DNA of 64,000 nt from Malachius bipustulatus (taxonomy: Eukaryota > Arthropoda > Insecta > Coleoptera > Melyridae): positions 42,872,162 through 42,936,161 of the forward strand of contig OU342637.1 of assembly GCA_910589415.1 (NCBI GenBank). The letters run 5' to 3'. Shown here piece after piece: positions 34,126 through 43,410 of the stretch (the stretch's first letter is position 1; the number at the start of each line of letters is the position of its first letter). Under the pieces are notes generated by a model that was given only the letters and a program-made list of their open reading frames with translations, did not search any database and was not told where the DNA came from. The position numbers and the translations under genes are program-made.

Positions 34126-34960
34126 TTTTTATTTTACGCAATTTCAATAATTTGCTTCGTTGCAGTTTTAAAGGTCTATTTGCTGGATTAATAAAATCTT
34201 ACTATTTGAAATCGTTGAAACAAAAATATGGTGAGACTCGGTCAGCACTCCATCCTTTTTCAAAATTTTGTCACTCATCGATATTATTATAACTCATTTA
34301 TTGTTCCTATTTTCATCATTATAATATACAAGGTGTCCCAAAACTTAATTGACCAGACCATATTATCTCATATACAGGTTGAGATAATCGTACCGAATAA
34401 AGGGAATTACAACATATTTTTTAAAGATCTTAACATTACAAAATGAAAACAACCCCCACTTCAACATCTCCTAAGTTATAGCCCCCCGCTCTTAAAAAAA
34501 ATGAATAGCACCCTGTATATACTTTCGTATTTTCAAAAAAAAAAAATTGATTCTCTATTCAGCTGTTTATTCAATCAGCTGTTTCAAAATTGGTTTAGAA
34601 ATAACCAACAAAAAAATCATCAAGGTGGTCATGACTTTTTATCTGAACTTTCTTTGAATGACTTTAGCTGTCAAATTTTATCAATAATTTGATCAAAGTT
34701 TTTAATTGGCCGGCCATAGTCATCATAAGCATAAGTGCTTTGGCTCTGGTTTTATTTAGAAGAGGGAAGGCAAGTATACTCAACGATTAATGTATAAAGA
34801 GTGAAATGCAGGTCTCTGAGTATAAAGCACATAAAGTGCAATTACTGACCTGTTAGATGGGGTCGGAGAATTCCTCCATCGCTCTAACAGTTGTCATGAT
34901 GGCAGTGCCCGAAACTCCAACGTATAGAGTTTCCACATCCAACAGCAGAGCCAGCCAGAG
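34126..34960. other. Non-coding, MITE debris
   Basis: AAGGTGTCCCAAAACTTAAT near 34330 and CACCCTGTATATAC near 34508 look like ends of a CAGGGTGTC-type MITE of about 190 bp. No coding frame is supported. Confidence 0.4.
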
Positions 34961-34962
34961 TA

Positions 34963-35022
34963 CCAGAACAAGCACAGACACGTGTTTCGCTCTACTGGAG
35001 CTCATCAGTGTGCTGCATCTGG
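34963..35022 (-). ncRNA. Hammerhead ribozyme motif HHR-1
   Basis: All conserved parts occur on the minus strand: CTGATGA (35008-35002), stem II GCTC-CAGTA-GAGC, GAAA (34988-34985), self-complementary stem III ACACGTGT, and GTC with predicted cleavage after 34977. Stem I pairs GCACA (35013-35009) with TGTGC (34976-34972), then has 5-nt internal loops and CCAG/CTGG. A minimal, self-complementary stem III is typical of hammerheads in Penelope-like elements and retrozymes, which act as dimers. The host element's borders are not defined. Confidence 0.85.
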
Positions 35023-35224
35023 AGTATCCGGAAGGATGCTGCTGGATGAATGGAAGTTGGCCTGTTTTAAGCCAATAATTAACACGGATCTCCGTGTGGT
35101 GTAAAATAGAGCAACATCTAGCGGTCAGTCTAAAGAACTAACTGTGAGTTCACTCTAAGTTAATTGCAGTTCCAGACACTACCAAGGTCACAATAGTCCG
35201 TTTCATATACAGTGAATAACCCTG

Positions 35225-35285
35225 TATAAAAAAATAAATATTGTATGTCTGTGGTAAAGCCCAAGTGTCAGAAGTTTTTAGCAAT
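35225..35285 (+). repeat. Remnant related to the centre of MITE M2
   Basis: CCCTGTATAAA is followed by GGTAAAGCCCAAGTGTCAGA, which also lies in the centre of M2 (about 22270-22300). It is a short relic. Confidence 0.5.
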
Positions 35286-35572
35286 ATAAAAATCAAAATA
35301 ATTAATTTATCACGATTCTAGATAAAATTTTGTAAGTTATACGTGGGATACACATTCTAATGAGTACAGGACTCGTTCGATCCACAACAGACTTTCGGTC
35401 GCAGTGGAAAAAAAAAAGTTGTACAAAAAAAAACTATCTGGTGGAAATACCTCGAGCCTTTAAGCCTATTTTGAATAATAGTTTTGTCAGTGTGAATAAA
35501 ATGTAAAATCAATTTCACGCTATATTATGTTAGATTTCATTATTATGTGCCTAGTCATTATTAGGTACCTAC

Positions 35573-35790
35573 CTCTCCTCCTGAGGAACCACTAGTGGTT
35601 CTTGTAGTGTCATATGGATTTCTGGTTGTTCCGGAGATAAAATTGGTACATTCCCAACTTAAACATAATTCTGGGGTGTTCGAAACCATCAATGGAATAG
35701 CACCACTATTTTTTACATTTGCTACAGCTTCTCCATCAAAGACAGCCTTTGAACCAGCTCTGTCCACAAAACCAACACTGTTGCTATAAC
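35573..35790 (-). CDS. FAAH2: FAAH2-like amidase, exon B (cis-serine)
   Basis: It encodes about 72 residues: GYSNSVGFVDRAGSKAVFDG, then ANVKNSGAIPLMVSNTPELC and, at the end, TTSGSSGGE. The last block carries the cis-Ser of the amidase Ser-Ser-Lys triad. The acceptor is CCTTTTTTTCAG at 35791-35802 and the donor is GAG|GTAGGT at 35572. It enters in phase 1 (joined to the G from exon A) and leaves in phase 0. A gypsy element with identical LTRs is inserted 26 nt upstream of this acceptor, in the sense direction; the pyrimidine tract is kept but any branch point must now lie in that 26 nt or in the LTR. Confidence 0.9.
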
Positions 35791-35816
35791 CTGAAAAAAG
35801 GATAATATATATGTAT

Positions 35817-36160
35817 TGTTAAAAGACGATAACTTGCAGTTAATTATAATAGGTAATTAACGACTCAGCTCAAAAGTATTAGATATATTACTAGAATAAT
35901 AATAAGGGCTCCCGGAACTTCGATGAATACATTCAATATTTGGTTAACAATATTAATAATCGAATCAGACAGCACGTCTGCTCCAACATCGATCTCCCGT
36001 TGGTCTGCTGGTGGTCTTCCTTCTTTTTGCTGGCGTGCGACGACGGTACCCTTCTCCCCGCCATCGTCTGGATGCTGTGTGTTCCTTCTGTATCGGTACT
36101 GCTGCGTTTACACCAACGTGTGGATGGTAAGGGTCTGTCCACACTCACTTGCTGCTCACA
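35817..36160 (-). repeat. 3' LTR of gypsy C
   Basis: TGTTAAAAGACG...CTGCTCACA (plus-strand reading). It is identical to 42597-42940. A purine-rich AGGAGGACCGAA precedes it in sense and may be the polypurine tract. Confidence 0.93.
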
Positions 36161-36329
36161 TTCGGTCCTCCTGACGATGGGAGCGTCCCTGCGACCACTC
36201 TGCTTCGAGGGCACACTGGGCAGTTTTCCAATCGCAACGAGCTAATGTTATGGTACACTGGACCATTCTAGAAGAGCTGGGGTTATGATGACCAATCGTA
36301 GTGATGCACTGGATCACAATCGCTAACTG

Positions 36330-36590
36330 CGGTACACTAGACCGTTGTTGCGGTACACTAGACCATTTTTGCGGTACATTAGACCATTTTTGCGGTACAC
36401 TAGACCATTAGTGCGGTACACTAGACCATTATTGCGGTACACTAGACCCTTTTTGCGGTACACTAGACCATTATTGCGGTACACTAGACCATTATTGCGG
36501 TACACTAGACCATTATTGCGGTACACTAGACCATTATTGCGGTACACTAGACCATTTTTGCGGTACACTAGACCACTTAAAGCTCAGGGT
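36330..36590. repeat. 22-bp tandem array in gypsy C
   Basis: About 11-12 copies of TGCGGTACACTAGACCATTATT with small variants, between the integrase end and the 3' LTR. Both strands are open by chance of the unit (82 and 81 codons); they are not genes. Confidence 0.92.
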
Positions 36591-36814
36591 TAGACTTCTG
36601 TTTAATTTTAACTACCCCCCCTTTGTCAATCATAACACCCTAGGTTACAGTTTCCCAGCACACTTACTAGGCTCTGACTCGACAGCATCGCCTCACTTTT
36701 CCGATTATGGCGGCTAACTTTAAACTGAACACTTTATCCGAAACATTGTATAGAAGTTTCTGGATCCCTCATTAACATTTCTACAACATACTTCACTTTT
36801 ACTACTACCGTTCT

Positions 36815-37909
36815 TTAATCGTGAATGACTTGAGGCTTAAATAGTTTTAATCGCTCACTTGCAACCACACCTTTGAATCGCCTCTTATCTTTTGAAAAGG
36901 AAACTACCCTATAACGGTCATTTCCCAGGACCTCGACGATTTTTACTGGCCCAATATATTTTGGTACTAGCTTTCCACTTGTCAGCCCTCGTACTAAAAG
37001 AGTTCTTTCGACTAGGACAATATCAGTAATATCACCCTCTTGGAATTTCTTGGGAGGTGTTTTGTTTTTGTTAAATCTTAACCTCATTTTTCTGGCTACC
37101 ACGTCACACCTAATTTTTGCTTTTTCTCTTAAAGCATCGACATTTTTGGTTGCTTCTGTAGACAACCGCACCTCATTTTCGGCTTTAGGTCTAAGTCCAT
37201 AAAGTAGTTCACCTGGAGCCAGACCAGTGGTGGAATTTTTAGTGTTATTGAGACCTCTTTGCACTGATATTATATAATCGTCCCATTTGTCATGCTCCCC
37301 TCTAATAGTAGCTGTCAAAGATTCTAAAATGGTTGTGTTTACCCTTTCCACTTGTCCATTACTTCTGGGCGAAGCAATGGCATTTTTCACATGCTTTATC
37401 TGATGCTTGTCACAAAAATCTTTGAATTTTGCAGAATCAAAGGCTTTACCACAATCTGTTATTGTTATTACTCTGGTTGGTGCGTGGACTAACTTTATCA
37501 AATTCTGTAGACTTTTGCAAACTAAATCAGCGCTGGTGTTCGCCACAGCTTCCAGCCAGACGAATTTGGTAAATCCATCAATGATTACTAGAACATGCGT
37601 GTTTCCTAGTTCACTCTTGCAAAAAGGGCCTAAATGATCCAGATGAAGTGTATGAAAAGGGGTTGCTATCTTTTCAATAGGGTAAAGTTGTATTGGACGT
37701 TTTCCAGTTGGTCGTTTACTAGTCATGCAAGACAGACAATTCATGACAAACTTCTTTACAAACCTTCTGAGGTTATTGAACCAGTAATGTGACTTTATTG
37801 CGTCTATCGTACGCTCAAAACCCGGATGACCATTGTCATCGTGGAACATCTTGACTATTCTCCATCTGACGTCACGTGGAATAACAATTTTTGGTTCGCC
37901 TGCTACCAA
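36815..37909 (-). pseudogene. Gypsy C integrase
   Basis: It encodes an HHCC finger (HDDNGHPGFERT...CLSC), the DDE core with D in LDHLGPF, D in TDCGKAF and E in NGQVERVN, and a C-terminal domain ending SERLKLFKPQ. All key residues are present. It should be continuous with the RT/RNase H frame, but a 16-bp tandem duplication (TGTAAAACTCTTACTC, around 37915-37935) shifts the frame just upstream. Integrase inserts the cDNA into the genome with a 4-bp duplication, matching GTAT here. Confidence 0.87.
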
Positions 37910-37914
37910 GAGTT

Positions 37915-40701
37915 TTACAGAGTAAGAGTTTTACAAATTTTGTCGTCCACCAATGAATAACATTCTTCAGCTTCATTGTTCTCAATCTGTTTTCTTAAGA
38001 GCTGCAAGTCTTCATCATTTTCTTGTACAGCGCACACCCAATCCTTGAGGTCTATATGTCTTACTGGAACAGGATTGCGGCTTAACGCATCAACATGCAT
38101 CATTTGACTATTTGGCTTATGCAAAATTTCAAAATCGAACTCCTGCATCTCTAACCACCATCTCCCTACTCGTGGCGACAAGTCTCGTTTACTCCAGGCT
38201 AATTTCACAGCATTGCAATCGGTGAGTATTTGGAAGCGACGTCCGTAAAGAAAAACTTTGAATCTCTTGACGGCTTCAAAAACTGCAAGCGTCTCCAGTT
38301 CATAACTATGGTACCTACTCTCTGCATCAGAAGTCTGACGACTCATGTACGCGATAGGTTTCCAAGTCTTATCACTTTGGAGCTGAAATAAGGCTCCGGC
38401 TAAACCATCTTTACTTGCATCTGTGTGTAGCTGACATTCTGCTTTAGGATCGAATACGGCAAGGGTCGGTGTCGATATCAACTCATTTTTCAAACACTCG
38501 AAGGCTTGCTGTTGTTGGACGCCCCATGACCAAGGTTTATTCTTCTTCGTTAACATGGTTAGTGGTCTTGCTTTCAAAGCAAAGTCCTGTATATACTTTC
38601 GGAAATATGAGGTTAACCCGACGAACTGTCTCACTTGATGCGCGTTTTGGGGAGCCGGGAAATCTCTTACTGCTTCCAGTTTCCTTGGGGACGGTTTTAA
38701 TTCTCCATGAGATATTGTAGTGCCCAAATATTCCAAGGAGTCTTGTAAGAACTCACACTTACTTAAATTCAGTGTTAACCCAGCATCGCATAATAGTTTT
38801 AGTACTTTTTCCAAGTTTTCGAGTCCTTCATGAATTGACTTTGATAAAATCAAAATGTCGTCCAGATAGATTAACGTAAAGTCGTGTACTGGGGCAAGTA
38901 CCGTATTAACTACACGTTGAAAAAAAGCAGGACTGTTACACAATCCAAATGGTACTCTGTTGTATTGGTAGTGACCTTCGGGGGTAACAAATGCAGTGTA
39001 TTTTCGACTTGATTCTGCCATTTGCAATTGGTGATACCCGGATTTCAGGTCCAACGTTGTGAACACATTATTCCCACAGAGTCTTTCTAGAAGATCTTCA
39101 ATTATTGGTAACGGATATTTATCCTTTACGGTAATGGAATTAAGTTTCCTGTAATCCACCACCATACGCATACCACCTTCTTTCTTTTTCACGAGAAGTA
39201 TCGGGCTTGAATATTGTGAAAATGTAGGCTCTATAATGTTTCTTCTTAACAGGTCATCCACCATTTCTCTAACCTTCTCTCTTTCATAATACGATAGCCT
39301 GTATGGTTTATAAGAAACAGGAACAGTTGAAGTAAGCTCTATTTCCATCTTGAGATCTATGTTGGATAACAAATTGTCCGTTTCTAAGAAACAGTTCTGG
39401 TACTTGGAAAACAAACTTTGCAATTCCTTTTGATGTACCATGGACACCCCACCTCCATATTTTTCTTCAACTTGTAGCAAACGGTGACCTCTCGCGAGAC
39501 ACGTTTTATTTATTAGAGTCACGTCAGTTTTAGAGAGGTTTAAAATTTTCAATACGCCCGAACCATCAGTGAAATTAATTTTATTGTTTTGGATTACAAC
39601 CGTACTTCCGTTACGAAATTGCTCGGAGTAATCTGTTTGTAGTGTACCGTTTCTTATATTTGTATTCACTGTTAGTAAATTAACACCAGGCTTGACGACA
39701 GTATCTTTGTCGACGAATATCTTATAATTTTCATTTCGAAGTTCGTCACCTGTTAGTTGCGGAAGCTGGCAGAATAAATTTTCTCTGGATAGTTTCAAAG
39801 TTGTCGGAGTTTTGTAAACATATACCTGAGGGTTTTCTGTTACAGGTCTCCCGACCAATACATCAGTTGTTTGTAAATTATCAGCCACTACATAGAATTC
39901 TGTGTCGACCTTAACGTTGTCAATCTCAATGTCGCAGAACACCTTTCCGAAGGGTATTACATTGGATCCACCATAACCTTCAAGTATTACTTGCTCTACC
40001 GGGATCAAGTTCAGTCGAAGTTCTTTTGCTGCTGTCCGCTTTATGGTGTTACATCCACTCCCAAAATCGACGTAGGCTGTCAGCGTTTTCGTTCCAATCT
40101 TCACCTTTTTGTAAAATTTTTCGTTTGCCACCTGATCACTCTTGCATATTACTTGGTTGATCCTTTTCGCAAAATTTTCCGTCTTCTTCTTTTTAAAGCA
40201 CTCTTCTTCCAAATGTCCCTTCAATTTGCAAAAGGTACATTTCTTCTGGGTGTTGAATTTTGGACAGTCAACCTTTTTGTGGCCCTCAGAGCCGCAACTG
40301 TAGCATTTCATGGCAGGACGACTACTTTGCTCTCTGCGATATTTGACATTTGATCCCTCTCGCTGAACTCGTTTGACATAATTATCTCGGGGTTGCTCAA
40401 CACTGCTGATCAGGAACTTCAGAAGAGCATCCGTGGTAGCGCATCTGGCTGCTCGAGCTCCAGATTTGACAAACGGCTCATTAATTGTATTTATTATTAT
40501 GTCAACAATGACTGAATCAGCTAACCTACAGCTTTGACCTAAACTGAGCTTTCTGTAATAAAAATCAACAAGGTTTTGCCTTTTGTCTCGCTCTGCGTTT
40601 ACCAATTCCTTTAGCTTATTGAAAACGCCCGCTTGAGATGGAAATGCTTCCATCAATTTTTGTTTCCATTCACGCCAAGTTAAATTGAATGTTTCTTGGT
40701 T
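37915..40701 (-). pseudogene. Gypsy C gag (part), protease, RT and RNase H
   Basis: This long frame encodes the C-terminal gag core (WREWKQKLMEAFPSQ), CCHC knuckles CYSCGSEGHKKVDC and CTFCKLKGHLEEEC (about residues 155-185), a retropepsin-like block YVDFGSGCN (DFG in place of DTG/DSG, about 238), RT with LDLKSGYHQLQM and YLDD (about 634), and RNase H with HTDASKDGLAGALFQ (about 782). The start was cut off by the insertion at 40713-41868. It otherwise looks intact up to the duplication at its end. It resembles element B1 and the mag lineage. Confidence 0.88.
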
Positions 40702-40792
40702 ATTATACCAATCAGCGTAGTGGGTCATTGTATACTCAAAATTCAATAAAACAACAATAAAATTTTTGGTCAATGAGTATATATATTAAGAT

Positions 40793-40836
40793 CTTGTCGA
40801 CCGGTTTCGGGTTACTAGCCCATCCTCAGGACAACA
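40793..40836 (-). ncRNA. Hammerhead-like motif HHR-3 (left arm)
   Basis: On the minus strand: TTGTC, CTGAGGA (40829-40823), a GGG/CCC hairpin, GAAA, palindromic ACCGGT, and GTC|GACAA with predicted cleavage between 40799 and 40798. GACAA pairs with TTGTC as stem I. One extra or mispaired T at the base of stem II departs from the consensus, so activity is uncertain. Confidence 0.6.
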
Positions 40837-40883
40837 ACTGAAAGTGATGAATAAAGATGTTGTAACAATAATTTACATGAAAT

Positions 40884-41087
40884 TTAAGTAACCATATAGT
40901 CAAAAAATTCATACAACTCACTTGTCAGTTTACAAATTCCGCAGTTAGAGCAAAATACATTTTCATCCTTATGGTAATAACAATCAAACATAGGCTCAGG
41001 GATGTAAGATGGAAAAGAGAAGCGCTGATGACCACCAGGGTAATTAACACATTTTGAAAAACCTTTCAAAAAGATTTTTTCAATCAC
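40884..41087 (-). CDS. 67-codon frame in the left arm, unknown
   Basis: I do not recognise this protein. The frame starts MIEKIFLKGFSKCVNYPGGH and contains four cysteines including CSNCGIC, suggestive of a small metal-binding fold. An identical frame is in the other arm (41529-41732), as expected from the palindrome. No Kozak-like context or promoter is evident. It could be chance or the relic of a longer reading frame. Confidence 0.3.
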   Translation of the reverse strand: MIEKIFLKGFSKCVNYPGGHQRFSFPSYIPEPMFDCYYHKDENVFCSNCGICKLTSELYEFFDYMVT

Positions 41088-41528
41088 ATAATCAAAAATT
41101 ACAATAAAACAAAAACTAGTTTAAAACTTCACTCTGATGTGAAGTGGCGATACAAAATACCCTTTTGTCATCCAACTTTCAGTTGGGATGACCGGGAATA
41201 AATATAAATTAAAACATTTGGAAAAATTGTTAAAAAGGAAGACTAGCTTGAAGAGCTCATCCTCCTGAAATGGTGAATTGTAAAAGTTATAAAAAATTCG
41301 ACATCTCGAACAAAGTGTCCATTTTATAACTTTTACAATTCACCATTTCAGGAGGATGAGCTCTTCAAGCTAGTCTTCCTTTTTAACAATTTTTCCAAAT
41401 GTTTTAATTTATATTTATTCCCGGTCATCCCAACTGAAAGTTGGATGACAAAAGGGTATTTTGTATCGCCACTTCACATCAGAGTGAAGTTTTAAACTAG
41501 TTTTTGTTTTATTGTAATTTTTGATTAT

Positions 41529-41732
41529 GTGATTGAAAAAATCTTTTTGAAAGGTTTTTCAAAATGTGTTAATTACCCTGGTGGTCATCAGCGCTTCTCT
41601 TTTCCATCTTACATCCCTGAGCCTATGTTTGATTGTTATTACCATAAGGATGAAAATGTATTTTGCTCTAACTGCGGAATTTGTAAACTGACAAGTGAGT
41701 TGTATGAATTTTTTGACTATATGGTTACTTAA
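41529..41732 (+). CDS. 67-codon frame in the right arm, unknown
   Basis: Same 67 residues as the frame at 40884-41087, on the other strand of the palindrome. Perfect identity over the arms shows that the palindrome is recent or kept by gene conversion, not that the protein is selected. Confidence 0.3.
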   Translation: MIEKIFLKGFSKCVNYPGGHQRFSFPSYIPEPMFDCYYHKDENVFCSNCGICKLTSELYEFFDYMVT

Positions 41733-41780
41733 ATTTCATGTAAATTATTGTTACAACATCTTTATTCATCACTTTCAGTT

Positions 41781-41823
41781 GTTGTCCTGAGGATGGGCTA
41801 GTAACCCGAAACCGGTCGACAAG
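41781..41823 (+). ncRNA. Hammerhead-like motif HHR-3 (right arm)
   Basis: Plus-strand twin of 40793-40836: CTGAGGA at 41787-41793, GAAA at 41808-41811, ACCGGT, and predicted cleavage after 41817. Stem I is TTGTC (41782-41786) with GACAA (41818-41822). Confidence 0.6.
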
Positions 41824-41876
41824 ATCTTAATATATATACTCATTGACCAAAAATTTTATTGTTGTTTTATTATACC

Positions 41877-42225
41877 AATGCCTGGCATTACCTTTTAGTT
41901 TATTTGACATACAAAATATTCGGGCCCTGTCGTCCCAATCAAAAACATCACCAGTTGAATCTATTGTACGTAACCATTGTTCCATAGTAAGACCATCCAA
42001 GTTACCTTGAAACACCTGTACACTATCTATTTTACCATGATAATGATTTGACTTCGACTTTAGTTGCTTTTCCAATCTCTTAACCTTCTTTTTCAAATGT
42101 TTTTGACGTTCAGAGCTGCTTGAGGAAGATGAACTACTCGAAGAGCTCGTTTCGCTAGAACTACTAGAAGAACTACTAGACGAGGACCTACGTGAACGTC
42201 TACCCCTTTTCCTATGTCTTGGCAT
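41877..42225 (-). pseudogene. Gypsy C gag N-terminus, poly-serine
   Basis: It starts MPRHRKRGRRSRR and is followed by two runs of about a dozen serines broken by ET, then a Lys-rich coil and the gag core (LDGLTMEQWLRTIDSTGD, NKLKGNARHWY). The Penelope-like insertion cuts it immediately after HWY. An in-frame upstream ATG at 42264 is possible, but the basic start is like that of element B1, so I prefer 42225. Confidence 0.83.
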
Positions 42226-42596
42226 ATTTATATCATATACTTTTTTTTTACTACAGTAACACAAAGGAAAATAGTTCTAAATTATCAACTTAAACAGTAA
42301 TTATTGTTTATGTAATTAATGTCACTTAGGAATTTACTCAAATTATTATTGTCTGTAAAATAATTTGAAATAAACTTACGAGCGGTTAGTCAATACTCTT
42401 GTTGTCCAGTGTCCATGCACGATAAGTGATTAACACGTCACTCCAACACAATAATAAACGAGCACGAAACGTACAACGTAAAATAATCAGTTCCCGCGTT
42501 TTCACTGGTACGCTAAAATAGTTCACAGTCAACGTATTCAGCCGCGCAAAGTTTTTAAGTTGAAAGGGAAGTGAGTCCTACATCGCACTTCTGAAT

Positions 42597-42940
42597 TGTT
42601 AAAAGACGATAACTTGCAGTTAATTATAATAGGTAATTAACGACTCAGCTCAAAAGTATTAGATATATTACTAGAATAATAATAAGGGCTCCCGGAACTT
42701 CGATGAATACATTCAATATTTGGTTAACAATATTAATAATCGAATCAGACAGCACGTCTGCTCCAACATCGATCTCCCGTTGGTCTGCTGGTGGTCTTCC
42801 TTCTTTTTGCTGGCGTGCGACGACGGTACCCTTCTCCCCGCCATCGTCTGGATGCTGTGTGTTCCTTCTGTATCGGTACTGCTGCGTTTACACCAACGTG
42901 TGGATGGTAAGGGTCTGTCCACACTCACTTGCTGCTCACA
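42597..42940 (-). repeat. 5' LTR of gypsy C
   Basis: Identical to 35817-36160. In sense it is followed by ATTCAGAAGTGCGATGTAGG, where TCAGAAGTG is shared with the same position in element B1 and with tRNA-Leu-type primer sites, but without the usual TGG start. Confidence 0.9.
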
Positions 42941-43106
42941 GTATATCTAATTCTTTATTTAGATGGATTCCACCAAGTCAAAATTGTAGGGGAACGATTG
43001 GTTGATTATGGTAATGGGTGTTACTAAATTAGTCACTACAATAATTACTAAACTAATTTAGGTTATGTCGATTAGTTGAGATCAGAGATGTTGATATCCA
43101 TTTTAT

Positions 43107-43404
43107 TCTGGTTATACAAAGTCGCCAATAAATTCATCTATGTTCTGTCTAATTTGGGAAAATGTGTGACTTTTGATTAGTTCAGATGGTTTTGGATTGA
43201 GATAATTCCAAACTACGTTCACAATTCCTTCAAAGGTGAAATCTTTAGGTATTTTTGGAACCACTAGATTTTTTATCAACGCACTGACTTTAGGTTAAAG
43301 TTCGAGTACATATGGTTCGATTTTTCGATATCCTGAGCCACAAAATATAATTCAAGGCCTTCAATAAATGTTTCCCAATCATCAACATTAAGATGAAATT
43401 CCAT
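43107..43404 (-). pseudogene. Gag fragment of another gypsy element
   Basis: On the minus strand it reads MEFHLNVDDWETFIEGLELY and, after a frameshift, NLVVPKIPKDFTFEGIVNVV, NYLNPKPSELI and NIDEFIGDF, like the gag of K02A2.6-type gypsy elements common in insects. No protease or RT follows. It is not the gag of A, B1 or C. Confidence 0.7.
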
Positions 43405-43410
43405 TTTTCA

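Larger units (their letters stand above)
40713..41868. mobile_element. Palindromic Penelope-like insertion in gypsy C gag
   Basis: A 1,156-bp insertion with 11-bp target duplication ATTATACCAAT (40702-40712; 41869-41879). Two arms of about 550 bp (from 40745 and to 41871) are inverse copies around a roughly 25-bp centre near 41308. A 32-bp one-sided tail lies at 40713-40744, and a hammerhead-like motif sits near both outer ends. Inverted copies, a short tail and hammerheads are reported traits of Penelope-like elements; no reverse transcriptase is present, so this is a non-autonomous form. Confidence 0.75.
35817..42940 (-). mobile_element. Young Ty3/gypsy element C
   Basis: Complete element on the minus strand with 344-bp LTRs at 35817-36160 and 42597-42940 that are identical base for base as I read them. 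GTAT target duplications lie at 35813-35816 and 42941-42944. The order from the right is 5' LTR, gag (broken by a Penelope-like insertion), protease, RT, RNase H, integrase, a 22-bp tandem array and the 3' LTR. Identical LTRs mean very recent insertion or gene conversion. It lies in sense in intron A-B of the host gene. Confidence 0.93.

Noticed and set aside
18046..36590. Tandem arrays as CRISPR-like loci
   Set aside because: Units are contiguous without unique spacers, and the genome is eukaryotic.
36323..36593. Open frames on both strands encoding YRNNGLV- and LRYTRPL-type repeats
   Set aside because: They come from the 22-bp tandem array inside a retroelement, with no start context or conservation.
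36815..42264. Plus-strand frames within gypsy C and other antisense frames across retroelements
   Set aside because: They are shadows of the real minus-strand domains and carry no family motifs.
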